From: Apiosordaria backusii
Taxonomy: Eukaryota; Ascomycota; Sordariomycetes; Sordariales; Lasiosphaeriaceae
NCBI GenBank assembly: GCA_030549205.1
Contig: JAUKTV010000011.1
Coordinates: forward strand, 682,001-746,000
Length of the DNA stretch: 64,000 bases
Direction: 5' to 3'
Shown here: positions 1 through 9,456 of the stretch, in pieces
How the letters are laid out: each line of letters begins with the position of its first letter
How positions within the stretch are numbered: position 1 is the stretch's first letter
Position numbers and translations under genes: made by a program
Notes under the pieces: model-generated
Told to the model about the DNA's origin: nothing
Seen by the model: only the letters and a program-made list of their open reading frames with translations
The model's database searches: none

Positions 1-1109
1 CGCAGTCGGCATGTTTCCCCTTGGCTGACGAAATCTGATGCATGATAGTCTGGCAGATTCCCCGCTCCTGAATCGGATGCCGTCCCAACCTCGAGTTCGT
101 GTCACTGCCGACTGCAGTGAATCGCTTCCCTCCAGGTTTCCAGGAGGTTGAAAATGGGTTCAGACAGGCAGACCACAACCGCAGCGCTGTGTCGTAATCA
201 GCCCCGGCCGTGTTGATACCAATGTCTCTGCTCTCAGACCACCACTGATGTCGTTGTGTCAAGCTCCGGCAGCCATAGGACGCCAGGGCAAGTGCTTCCA
301 AAGGGCAAAGAAGAAAAACAAGCTCAGCGGCGGCATCAAGCCATTGTGCTTGAATGCAGGGGCACACTGCTGTGCCCTCCACCCAACGCCGCCACCAGTA
401 CAACCAATGCAGGCACCGATCGTTTACTGAGCGATGGGGGGGTGACATCGTCTGAAAGGGAGGCCCTCCATGGATTCCCCGTCCGGCACCTGCTCACCAG
501 TTGACGCAAGGGCCCAACGCCGCCGCTCAGGGGTACCGAGCTCTACACTATCCATCTATCCCATAGGTACACCATGGTGTCTGCAGGCTCTGCTTGCTTC
601 TTGTCTTCCCTCCTGAAGGACAGGGCGTGCTGCATGTCTCTCCGTCATGCAATCCGTTTTTCTTCTGTTGCTTAATATGGAAGTTGATTGCCAGGCACAC
701 CTCTCGTTCTTTAGCCGCCAAGCAGTTCGCTCCCACATACGAGGGTACCTCGCTGACCTTGTTTATCTCACCATAAAGGTAGCATACATGATGTATACCA
801 CACAGAAAGCCGTGCAAAACTTGCTTTCCCCCCTGAGAGATCTGCGCCTTTGGATTGGACAAACTTGGTGATGGGCGGACGGTCCCGATCATCGCCCCTT
901 GTTGCTTGCTGCTGTCTGCCGTGCTGTCGTTGCTGATTCTCCCCAGCCCCCTATCCCCCCATCCAGGAGTCTCTCTTCTCGCATAGGTATTTTAACGGGC
1001 ACCCCCTCTCCTGGTTTTATCTTTCTGCTTTTCCTTTTCCTACCCTTAGTGCCTACGGTACCATTCACTCGTTCCTGTCTCTCGTTCTTCAACAGAGGTA
1101 TCATCCAAA
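1..1109. other. Upstream non-coding region
   Basis: No reading frame here has a recognisable domain, signal peptide or splice pattern. The right end, from about 900, is pyrimidine-rich (long C/T tracts around 930-1090), as is usual for the promoter and 5' UTR of highly expressed fungal genes, and it runs into the start codon of the GPI protein at 1110. I see nothing else in it. Confidence 0.5.
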
Positions 1110-1742
1110 ATGAGGACCACAGCAGCCACCCTTATCACTCTCGCAGCCCATGCGGCAGCCCATGGAGGTGAATACCACGGCGGCGAGAAGCCCTCCTTCT
1201 CGCTCGGCGTTCCCTCCGTCGACCTCCCGGGCAAGTGGACAACAAGCACCGTTTGGGCCACCACCACTCGCACTATCACTTCTTGCCCGCCAGTCAACAC
1301 CGCTTGCCCGGCTCACTCTACGGTTCTTACAACTGTCACCATCCCGGTCAGCACTACTATCTGCCCCGTGACGGAAACTGAGGCTCCTCCTCCCCCTCCT
1401 CCTCCCACTACTGCAGTTCCTCCTCCCCCGCCTCCTACCTCGACGGTCACGGCCACCACGCCGACTTATGCCCCTCCCCCTCCCCCTCCCCCGCCGCCCC
1501 CTCCGGTGAGCGAGACCCCTCTCCCACCACCACCTCCTCCTCCGGTGACCGAGACACCTCTCCCACCACCGCCTCCTCCCCCGGTTACCACTCTCGCCCC
1601 TCCTCCTCCTACCACCATCGGAACTATCATTCCTCCCCCTATCACAACGACGACAGGGGTTCCAGTTACGGCCGGTGCTGCGCATATGCAGAAGGCGGGT
1701 GGAGCTTTGGCTGTGATTGCTGTTGCGGCGGCTCTTCTCTAA
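1110..1742 (+). CDS. Proline-rich, Thr-rich GPI-anchored cell-wall protein
   Basis: A single-exon 210-aa protein. Residues 1 to about 18 form a short secretion signal. Residues about 40-90 are Ser/Thr-rich with regularly placed cysteines and repeated Thr-Val/Thr-Ile-Thr motifs, the pattern of fungal GPI wall proteins. Residues 92-180 are dominated by runs of 7-11 prolines separated by short Thr/Glu/Val linkers (ETPLPPP, VTETPLP). The last 20 residues are hydrophobic and end in Ala-Leu-Leu, as expected for a GPI-attachment signal. It should be secreted, O-glycosylated on Thr/Ser and attached to membrane or wall. There is no catalytic domain, so a structural or adhesive role is inferred. The start was chosen because the signal peptide begins there. 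The complementary strand also reads openly through the proline codons, but that is a shadow. Confidence 0.8.
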   Translation: MRTTAATLITLAAHAAAHGGEYHGGEKPSFSLGVPSVDLPGKWTTSTVWATTTRTITSCPPVNTACPAHSTVLTTVTIPVSTTICPVTETEAPPPPPPPTTAVPPPPPPTSTVTATTPTYAPPPPPPPPPPPVSETPLPPPPPPPVTETPLPPPPPPPVTTLAPPPPTTIGTIIPPPITTTTGVPVTAGAAHMQKAGGALAVIAVAAALL

Positions 1743-3399
1743 GCCAGCAAAATCACCTTTTCCGCAGCTTCGAGACGAAAAAGGCCATTTGGTTATGGTT
1801 AATGATTGGAAATTACGTGGATTTGATGGATTGATGGATGGACATTGTTTCACCCCCTTATTAGTTGTTTACACTTTTATCCATGCCATGTACTAGCGAG
1901 GGCGAGTTGTAGCAAGTTTAGCAGAGGTTACATAGATGTTTCTTCATGACAGGTAGTTTTTTGATTGACGGAAAAAGTTGAGAATAGTAATACTTTTGTG
2001 CACACATTTCACCTTGCTTCAATTGCTGATACTGTACCCGATGCTTGAACCCACGTCCGTGCTGCTGCCGCTAATATTGTATTTAATGCGAAGAAACGAC
2101 TAGAAAGAAGGAATGTTTTCACAGCAAACATACCAATCTCATCCAAACTTTCGTGTCCACCTAGCTATCCGCCCAAGATGCATGTTACACAAACACACTC
2201 AGCAAGCCACAGGTAAACCGCTACACAAACAAATCAGACCGAGACCTCTTACGAGACTAACATCCCCCAGCCTTCTCATAGCAACAACAACAACAGCGGC
2301 GCATGGGGGATGCCAGTAACCCAACTCTGCCTTGTCCAACACCAGAGTCGTATCCACCCCTGGTAGCAAAATACAACTTTCCTGTGGTTGAGTGGGCTTG
2401 GCTGACAAGTTGGCACCCACGGGTTGGGTTGCCGTGTGTTGTCAATCGCAACCGCCACATACCTAAACCGACCGCCACCGTTTTTACCCGCCATCCATCC
2501 ATCCATCCACCCAACCCGTGGAGTCAGCAAACCCAGCCCGTGGTAATATACCCCAGCGGCACACATTCTGTCTCTTTCCACCGTTCGGCAATGTCACCCT
2601 CTTCTACAACCCGCGTCATCCTCCATCCAATCCACACCCGCCCCGTTGGTGGCGTCACTCTCATCCAAACAATCGGTCCGCTAAGGTAAACAAAAGCGGC
2701 ATGGTCAGGTAGAGTGCAATGACATCTCATCGCTTATCACATCTCTATATTTATGACGCATGTCAAAAGTTCGTATTTGGCAGTGGATATATCGATTGCC
2801 CAGGCTGAACAGTTTTCTTTTTTTTGCTTTTTTTCGGTTGAGGGTTCATACCGCGACGGGTGGTCTTGGGAGTAGGCGAGTCCTGCACTGTTAGGTTGAG
2901 CTAATTGTATGTATGTGCATTCCGATGTACCTGTGTACACGACTCTCGCGCTTGGTGATTGACAACCTTTGCTGGGCACGTCATGGAAGGTGTTGGAAAA
3001 CAGAGGGGATGAGGTTGTCGTCGGTGGGATTATTGGCCGAGCCGCACTCGTCTATGACGAAATGTATCTGTGACCGCCGGCAGGTAGGTGTATGGCACCA
3101 TGTTATTTCTCTTGCCGGTCTTGAGGTATAATAGCACTGCTCTCTTATGTTATCGACTCGTTGCCCGCGATTTTTCTCCTGTAGGCTGGCTTGACATTGT
3201 CGTTGTAGCTTTTGGTAATGTTGATGATGGTGGTGAGGTGTGATACAATCATTCTGAAGAATTTGTTAGTGCTGGATTCAACGTGTCTAAGAAGACACGA
3301 CGTGAACAAGACGTACCCAATTGACACCACGCACGTATCTGACCCACATTTGCTCCCACTCCCATGACCCTCACACGTCTCTGCTCGCTATCTCACCCC
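1743..3399. other. Intergenic region, convergent 3' ends
   Basis: This 1.6-kb stretch lies between the 3' ends of the GPI protein gene and the CENP-O gene. It holds a (CATC)n microsatellite near 2488-2508 and a T-rich tract near 2816-2836. Several open frames of 60-130 codons are present, but they show no domain, codon bias or splice support. Confidence 0.5.
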
Positions 3400-4352
3400 T
3401 CAAGCACCACCACCCATTGTCGCCAACCTCTTCGCCACCTCCTCAACCCTCACCGTCCCACCTTCCCCCAACCCCCCAAGCAGTTCCCTCCCCGCTTCCC
3501 TATCCCTCCCATTCTCCCCCACCACAACCAGCCTCAAAATGTCCCCATCATCCCCCATCACCAACCTCCCCGTCCTCCCATCCTCCCACTCAACACTGAC
3601 ATGCCTAACCTCCGCATCCGCCGGACTAATATCCACCAGCCCACTCCCATTCCCCTCCCCATCCCTCCCCAACCCAGCTGCCTTCCTCAAATCCGCCACC
3701 GTCCCCAACCTAGCATGATACCTCACCACCTCCCTCCTCAGTCCCCGTGCAAACCTCCCCAGGTCCTGTTTTCGTCTTTTGTTATTATTATTCCCCCCTT
3801 CCTTATCCAGTGGAGCAGGTAGATACCGCGCAGCGAGACCCGACAGCGGTATACATCCCGGGACGGTATGCCGATGCACCCTCAACCACTTCTTCTGTGC
3901 TGGTGGTAACGACGACGAGGAAGATGATGTCCAGGGGCGGTTGAAGAGGACGTAGTAAGGGCGGAGGAACTTGCCGCGGGAGACGACTTCGATGCGGAGG
4001 CCGAGGATGGAGCCCGAGTCGACTGCGTTTGGGTCTGGGTCTTGGGCGCGGAAGAGGGTGAGGGTGGCGCAGGTGCGGTAGAGGGTTTGTTGGAGGTTGG
4101 AGAGGTGGAGGTGCGATTGGGAGGTGAGTTTGGGTTCGGAGGAGGAGGAGGAGATGAGTGATAAGGTGGAGGGGGCGGTTAGGAGGGTGGAGGTTTGGAG
4201 TTGGAGGGCTGATTTGAGGGAGGTAACTGGAGGGGGTTAGTGAGGATGTAAAATATGGGGAAAGGGGGTAAAGACTGACTTTTTGATTGGAGGGAGGAGA
4301 TCTCGTCGTCGAGGGTTGGGGGTGGTGGTGAGGGTGGTGGTGGGGAGGACAT
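3400..4352 (-). CDS. CENP-O / Mcm21-like inner kinetochore protein
   Basis: Two exons, complement(3400..4226, 4280..4352), give 299 aa. The 53-nt intron has a GTCAGT donor and a CTAAC branch point. The N-terminus is a proline-rich leader followed by a short predicted coiled coil (LDDEISSLQSK, then TSLKSALQLQ). The C-terminal half carries the CENP-O/Mcm21 pattern: a segment LGLRIEVVSRGKF then PYYVLFNRPW, followed by LRVHRHTVPGCIPLSGLA, YLP, and QDLGRFARGLRREVVRYHAR. Proteins of this family sit in the COMA/CCAN complex at the centromere and link centromeric chromatin to the outer kinetochore. An in-frame ATG 15 codons upstream (4397) exists; 4352 was preferred because the compact family N-terminus starts there. 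The assignment rests on motif recognition, without a search. Confidence 0.75.
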
Positions 4353-5038
4353 CTTGATGGTGAGTTCGAGGGTGAGTGGGTGAGACGCGTCTCGCAATCG
4401 CGTGTAATTTGATTGATACCTGCTCTTTCAAGAAGTTTGCTGGGTGATGTTAAGAATTGAGATACCAGAGACTCTCTCGGAGTGAGATTTGATGATATGA
4501 AGTGTGTTGCTATTTTTCAAGAATTATTTGCTTCAGGCAAAGCTCATTGTTGACATGGAACTTGACTTCATGGTGTTCATGACCCTTGTCACTAATGGCC
4601 GAGGCTTGGCAACGCCCGCCCCACCATGGCTTCCAGAAGTTTGGCCTGCCGACATTAGACCAGACTGGCTAGCGTATTCAACTGTCAACTGAACCTGACA
4701 TAGCATTTGGAGGGGCTGCAGTTGCAACTTCTCGGACGTTTGAAAGCAAGAAGGGTATTCTTGGGATGGTTATTTGTCTTGATCAGTTGAATTACAGGAA
4801 AAGCTCATGTTTTGCCGTCCCGGGTGCCAATTCTGGCTAGCCTCCCACTACCCCACTTCCCCACCTATTGCTCTGACGCCTTTTCCATCACCAACAAACA
4901 AGAAGCAATTGCTCCTCAACACCTGTTCCTTCCGTCATCAACAAGCAAACGAGCCCTACTCCTTGCAGTCGCCCTGGGTGCACCAAAATTCCATCATCTT
5001 CTTCATCATCTTCTTCATCATCAAAGCCATCCGCCTAC
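4353..5038. other. Divergent promoter region
   Basis: This interval separates the CENP-O start (minus strand) from the start of the PD-(D/E)XK-like gene (plus strand). A CAT/CTT-repeat tract at about 4991-5025 lies just upstream of the latter ATG and is probably 5' UTR. No coding sequence was recognised. Confidence 0.5.
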
Positions 5039-6039
5039 ATGGCTGACAAGAAAGCAATCGCCGCCCAGCTCGATCGGCTGACTCTCTACCCGGCAACACC
5101 TCCAGAGACAGCATCTCCCGACTCCCCCACACCGTCTGTAGGCTTGCCGGTCTCGCGCGTCGACAAGATCATTGCCGAAATTCGCAATCGCATCTGTGGC
5201 CGAGTCGAGGTTGAAGAGGAGTGGTGGTGTATCGGCCTCAGTTGTGACGAGTTTAAGGCTTTTGAGGCGCGTTTTGAAGCTGAAGGGGACTACCGCTGGC
5301 CAAAGTAGGTTGCCTGTTGCCCTTTGTCTAGCATCGCATTGGCTAACCTCTAATTAGGTACGACTACTTCCCTCAGCTCGCTAAGTTCGTCCTACGTATG
5401 GCTGGCACTCTCCACGAAGCCGTTGAGAGAAGATTCGAAGGCCTAGTCACAGAGCAGTTGATCGACATACGGCGAGGTAACGACCAAATCGCTGCTGATT
5501 TCGCTCGGGACGTACACGCAACAGGAAGTCCCAAGATTGAGAGGGATGGTGGTTCCCATTGCCCAGACGGGTCGTTTGCGCACAAAAATGCGACAGAACT
5601 TGGTGTTATTCTAGAGATCTCACATTCGCAAAAACTCCAAGAGTTGCCGTTCCTCGCAGATGAGTACATCCTAGGTTCAAAAGGTTTAACCCAGGTCGTC
5701 ATCGGGATTGACCTTGAATACCGGAAGAATAAGGGAAAAGAAGCAAGGGTTGTCATATGGCGGCCAAGAGATGTTGAGGAAGATGGGGAGATGATACTCG
5801 AAGCGGCTCAGATTGAAGAGGGTATTTTTCGGGCTCCAGATGGAAGTTTGGTTGATGGCGAACGGATCCTCCGGATCGGGTTGAAGGATTTTGGAAACAG
5901 ACATGATTGTCCTGGGATCGATGATATTACAGGGGAGATTACTATCTCCTTTGCTCAGTTGTATGAGATAGTACAGGAGAGTGAGGCTACTAAGCGAGTA
6001 CAGGAGAGTGAGGCTAACGGATCCTCCGGATCGGGTTGA
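5039..6039 (+). CDS. Fungal PD-(D/E)XK-like protein, 3' end disrupted
   Basis: Two exons (5039..5304, 5358..6039) joined across a 53-nt intron (GTAGGT donor, CTAAC branch, TTAG acceptor) give 315 aa as read. Residues 145-185 contain CPDGSF (Asp159) and, 16 residues on, VILEISHSQK (Glu175). This D...E-x-S spacing resembles the nuclease-fold core of Uma2-like/PD-(D/E)XK proteins that many fungi carry in multiple copies. A conserved tail follows with IGIDLEYRKNK and VVIWRPR. A DNA-cleaving activity is inference only. The normal C-terminus is lost: a 155-bp tandem duplication (5861-6170) shifts the frame, and translation stops at 6037-6039. The remaining original frame, basic and rich in Lys/Arg (TKRTGKRRQR), continues open to 6353. 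The copy seen is therefore probably a mutant allele, unless the duplication is an assembly error. Confidence 0.7.
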
Positions 6040-6170
6040 AGGATTTTGGAAACAGACATGATTGTCCTGGGATCGATGATATTACAGGGGAGATTACTAT
6101 CTCCTTTGCTCAGTTGTATGAGATAGTACAGGAGAGTGAGGCTACTAAGCGAGTACAGGAGAGTGAGGCT
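5861..6170 (+). repeat. Perfect 155-bp tandem duplication inside a gene
   Basis: Bases 5861-6015 and 6016-6170 are identical by eye over all 155 positions. Because 155 is not a multiple of three, the second copy is read in another frame, which ends in TGA at 6037. Nested within each copy is a 27-bp direct repeat encoding VQESEATKR. Identity suggests a very recent event. The unit is shorter than the length usually needed to trigger repeat-induced point mutation. Confidence 0.95.
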
Positions 6171-6383
6171 ACTAAGCGGACGGGGAAGCGAAGGCAAAGG
6201 TCGGATGAGGTTCTTCCAGGAAGAAGAACGCGGGCGAGGGTCCGCCCGTCACCAGAGAGGCTTACAACCTCAGATGAGGAACGATTCCGGGTAACCGAGG
6301 AAGAAGTCGAGAAGCACCTCAGCGACCAGGATGGAGACTATATCCCAGGGTAGGATTATATATCTTGGGGGCAGGTGGCAAAG

Positions 6384-6430
6384 ATAGACCTTGTAGAACT
6401 AATAGACCTTGTAGAACTAATTGACCTTGG
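6384..6430 (+). repeat. 18-bp short tandem repeat
   Basis: The unit ATAGACCTTGTAGAACTA occurs at 6384-6401 and 6402-6419, and a partial, slightly altered third copy begins at 6420. It lies about 30 bases 3' of the original end of the PD-(D/E)XK-like reading frame. Confidence 0.9.
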
Positions 6431-6504
6431 CTTTGGCCCTCGCGGAGTGCAGATATGCCTTGTCTGACTGCAGTCTCTGGTGAGTGAATGTGAAATGTGA
6501 ACGA

Positions 6505-6588
6505 GGGACAAAGTTTGGGCCCGTGCGCTGAACGGTCAGGCGAGGCGCAGCCAACCAGTCAGAAAACGGAAGCCTCGACGGCAACACA
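6505..6588 (+). repeat. Dispersed repeat, copy A (partner at 37814)
   Basis: The segment starts GGGACAAAGT, passes GGGCCCGTGC and ends CGGAAGCCTCG, then GCAACACA. The same ordered blocks occur at 37814-37917 with an extra insertion of about 20 bp in the middle. The two copies are diverged, on the same strand, and each lies upstream of a membrane-protein gene. The element type is unknown; a fragment of an old transposon or a small non-autonomous element is possible. Confidence 0.7.
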
Positions 6589-7115
6589 TGGATTACAGTC
6601 TAGAGGCCTGGACGAATCCCTCCAGTGGAGACAAGTCCTTGGCAGTCAAGCCACAGCAGCTCCCCCACGATCTGCTGGAAACAGTCCGCTTTCAGGGGTT
6701 CGCTTCCAGGCTCCGAGCCCCTGGGCCAGTGCAACGTGGCTTGGCTCGAATTTTCGAGGTCTCCCTGTTGCGGCGCCAGGGGAGCCTCGAGAAGAGGCCA
6801 CTTTTGTTTGAGGTCATTGGATCAACGTCAAGTTCGGTGCCTCACTGTCAACTTCGTCGCTCGTTAATTGTTTTCAAACAAGAGGTTAGACCTCACTGCT
6901 TTTGTCTATACTTAAAGCTTGCTGTCCCGGGAGCCGTTCTGCTCTGCGCGCGTCCTGTCTTTGAATCTACATATATTTCAGACCCTGATCCAGCCACAAC
7001 ACCAAGCCGCTGCTTACCAACTCTCCTCTGCGCCGCCCGCAAAAGAATAACCCAAGTCTCGAATACATCGCCGATCGCACACATACGAACCGAGAATCAG
7101 ACACACCACGTACAT

Positions 7116-8873
7116 ATGGGTGCTAAATCCCGGCGCGCCAAACCGCCGACGACTCGAAGCGGCTTCCCCGGGTCAGGCAAGGCGAAGAGCTTCTCCAAGA
7201 TGAACACCAACGTCGAGGTGATGCGTCGCAACATCCCCCAAGCCCAAGACTCCTCCTCCGAAGCTGCCGCCGCCAGCCTCATGGCGCGCGAGTCCTTCTC
7301 CCTCGACAATGACCCTTCCCCGAAAGACTCAGGCGTCAACAACCATGGCTTCTTCGATCTCCCCCGACAAGACAGGAAGAACTTCGGTCTTCTCGTCCTG
7401 CTATACTTTCTCCAGGGTATCCCCCTCGGCCTAGCCACTGGCTCCGTCCCCTTCCTCCTCAAGAACCACATGTCCTACGGCGAAATCGGCATCTTCAGCT
7501 TAGCCTCCTATCCCTACTCCCTCAAACTCTTCTGGTCCCCCATAGTCGACGCAGTCTGGTCCCCCAAAGTCGGCCGCCGCAAGTCTTGGATCCTCCCCAT
7601 CCAACTCCTCTCCGGAATAGGCATGCTCTGGCTCGGCTCCGAAGTCGAAGCCCTCATGGCCACAACAGGCAAGCCCGGCGGCCCAACCGTTTGGGGCTTC
7701 ACCGGCTGGTGGTTCTTCCTCGTCCTCATGTGCGCAACCCAGGACATCGCCGTCGACGGCTGGGCCCTCACCCTCCTCTCCCCAGCCAACATCTCGTACG
7801 CCTCCACCGCCCAAACCGTCGGCCTCACCGCCGGCCAATTCATGTCCTACACCGTCTTCCTCGCCTTCAACTCCCCCGACTTTGCCAACCGTTGGATCCG
7901 CCCCGTCCCCCTCGACCACGGCGTATTATCCCTCGGAGGCTACCTCACCTTCTGGGGCTGGTCCTACATCCTCGTCACCCTCGGCCTCTTCCTCTTCAAG
8001 CGCGAGGAGCGCACAAAGAACGAGGACGGCATCTTCGACGTCTACTCCTCCATGTGGAAGATCCTCAACCTCAAAAACATCCAGACCATCATCCTCGTCC
8101 ACCTCATCGCCAAGATCGGGTTCCAAGCCAACGACGCCGTCACCTCCCTCAAGCTCCTCGATAAAGGCTTCGGCACCTCCAACATGGCCCTGACTGTCTT
8201 AATCGACTTCCCCTTTGAGATCGGCCTGGGGTATTACGCGGGGAAGTGGTCCCAGCAGTTCACCCCCATGCGCCTTTGGTCCTGGGGCTTCGCCGGCAGG
8301 CTGCTGGCCGCCCTCGTGGCGCAGTTCACCGTGTCTGTTTTCCCCTCGTCAGGGGAAGTCACACCATCCTACCTCCTCATGGTTATCCTACAACACGTCT
8401 TCTCAACCTTCACAAACACAATCATGTTCGTCGCCGTTTCCGCCTTTCACGCCAAAATCGCCGACCCAACAATCGGGGGCACGTACATGACTCTCCTCGC
8501 GACAGTCTGCAACCTGGGGGGCACCTTCCCGCGCTTCTTCATCCTGAGGCTGGTCGATTACTTCACCAGCGCTACCTGCCTCCCCAACAACCTCGACAAC
8601 CTCACCGCTGCTCAACGAGAAAAGATTGCTTTGGCCGGCACCCCTCTGATCAAGGAGCCGTTCAGCTGTGCGATCCAGGCAGACAAGGAACGGTGTCTGG
8701 CGGGGGGAGGGATATGCGAGATGCAGAGGGACGGGTATCACGTCGTCAACATCTTGTGCGTGGCGATAGGCATCGTCACGTTCACGCTGTACATCAGGCC
8801 AAAGGTCTTGCAGTTGCAGGCGTTGCCGTTGCGGGCTTGGAGGTTATCTTCGGGGCCGCCGTCAAAACATTAA
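7116..8873 (+). CDS. Acetyl-CoA transporter, SLC33A1 (Acatn) family
   Basis: An uninterrupted 585-aa major-facilitator-type membrane protein with about 11-12 hydrophobic segments. Diagnostic stretches are LLVLLYFLQGIPLGLATGSV in the first helix, a loop with SYGEIGIFSLASYPYSLKLF, then WSPIVDAVW and VGRRKSWILP, and later CATQDIAVDGWALTLLSP and NDAVTSLKLLDKGF. These match the Acatn/SLC33 family, which moves acetyl-CoA from cytosol into the ER/Golgi lumen for acetylation of proteins and glycoconjugates. The first 85 residues are polar and basic, as in fungal members. Start 7116 was chosen because it opens the basic leader; 7200 (MNTNVEV) is a possible internal start, and the frame also runs open to 6588. 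The length agrees with the family. Codon use is strongly C-ending, suggesting good expression. Confidence 0.88.
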   Translation: MGAKSRRAKPPTTRSGFPGSGKAKSFSKMNTNVEVMRRNIPQAQDSSSEAAAASLMARESFSLDNDPSPKDSGVNNHGFFDLPRQDRKNFGLLVLLYFLQGIPLGLATGSVPFLLKNHMSYGEIGIFSLASYPYSLKLFWSPIVDAVWSPKVGRRKSWILPIQLLSGIGMLWLGSEVEALMATTGKPGGPTVWGFTGWWFFLVLMCATQDIAVDGWALTLLSPANISYASTAQTVGLTAGQFMSYTVFLAFNSPDFANRWIRPVPLDHGVLSLGGYLTFWGWSYILVTLGLFLFKREERTKNEDGIFDVYSSMWKILNLKNIQTIILVHLIAKIGFQANDAVTSLKLLDKGFGTSNMALTVLIDFPFEIGLGYYAGKWSQQFTPMRLWSWGFAGRLLAALVAQFTVSVFPSSGEVTPSYLLMVILQHVFSTFTNTIMFVAVSAFHAKIADPTIGGTYMTLLATVCNLGGTFPRFFILRLVDYFTSATCLPNNLDNLTAAQREKIALAGTPLIKEPFSCAIQADKERCLAGGGICEMQRDGYHVVNILCVAIGIVTFTLYIRPKVLQLQALPLRAWRLSSGPPSKH

Positions 8874-9456
8874 TAAAAAATCAAGAGGTTTGTCGGTCGG
8901 ATGTACAAAAAGATGTTAGTTTAAATTCTTGAATCGACTTTGTGTATACTGCACCCATAATGCCGGCGTTCAAGTTTTGTGTATCTAAGCGAAATGTGGT
9001 GAAAATTATCTGCTACGACTCCAATCCGGAGTTAAAATAGAAATGACATATCCTGTCAAGTACAATGTGGACAAATATCTGTTTCAAAGGCATTCATCTT
9101 ATCTGATCCCGATAGTGCCGAGGTAGGTGCTGCAAGCAAGTGACTTGGACACATGAATGGTGGTGGAAGGTGAGCCAAAATAGCCTCGACTTCTCACAAT
9201 ACACAACAATTCGCAAGTCGCAATCATCAGATGCAAAGCAATGGTCACAAAATATAAGCATCGTCAGTGAAAACATGTGTCTTCTGTTCTGCGGATATCG
9301 CAAGAGCTAAAGCTAAGGTATCTCTCATCCTAAGATGCCGGTCATATGGGCAGAAATTTTGCAGCCAACTTCCGAATCCCTCCCGACAAACCTCCAAGAT
9401 TACCCAGGCAAAATCATCCATCAATACTATGAGAGAGTATGAAGTGGCAGACTGAT
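8874..9456. other. Intergenic region between convergent genes
   Basis: AT-richer sequence between the 3' ends of the acetyl-CoA transporter and the helicase, presumably holding both 3' UTRs. I see no gene here. Confidence 0.5.

Larger units (their letters stand above)
6354..7115. other. Intergenic region / 5' UTR of the acetyl-CoA transporter
   Basis: Contains an 18-bp tandem repeat (6384-6430) and a dispersed repeat copy (6505-6588). The frame of the downstream transporter stays open upstream to 6588, but that extension starts inside the dispersed repeat and has no conserved features, so I treat it as untranslated leader. Confidence 0.5.

Noticed and set aside
1101..1853. 250-codon Arg/Gly-rich frame on the minus strand
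   Set aside because: It is the complement of the proline/threonine codons of the GPI protein; its composition is explained entirely by that.
6588..7115. Upstream extension of the acetyl-CoA transporter by 176 residues
   Set aside because: The extension begins in a dispersed repeat, has no targeting or membrane features, and exceeds the family's usual length.
7500..7919. Acidic minus-strand frames inside the acetyl-CoA transporter
   Set aside because: Antisense shadows of a C-ending codon-biased gene.
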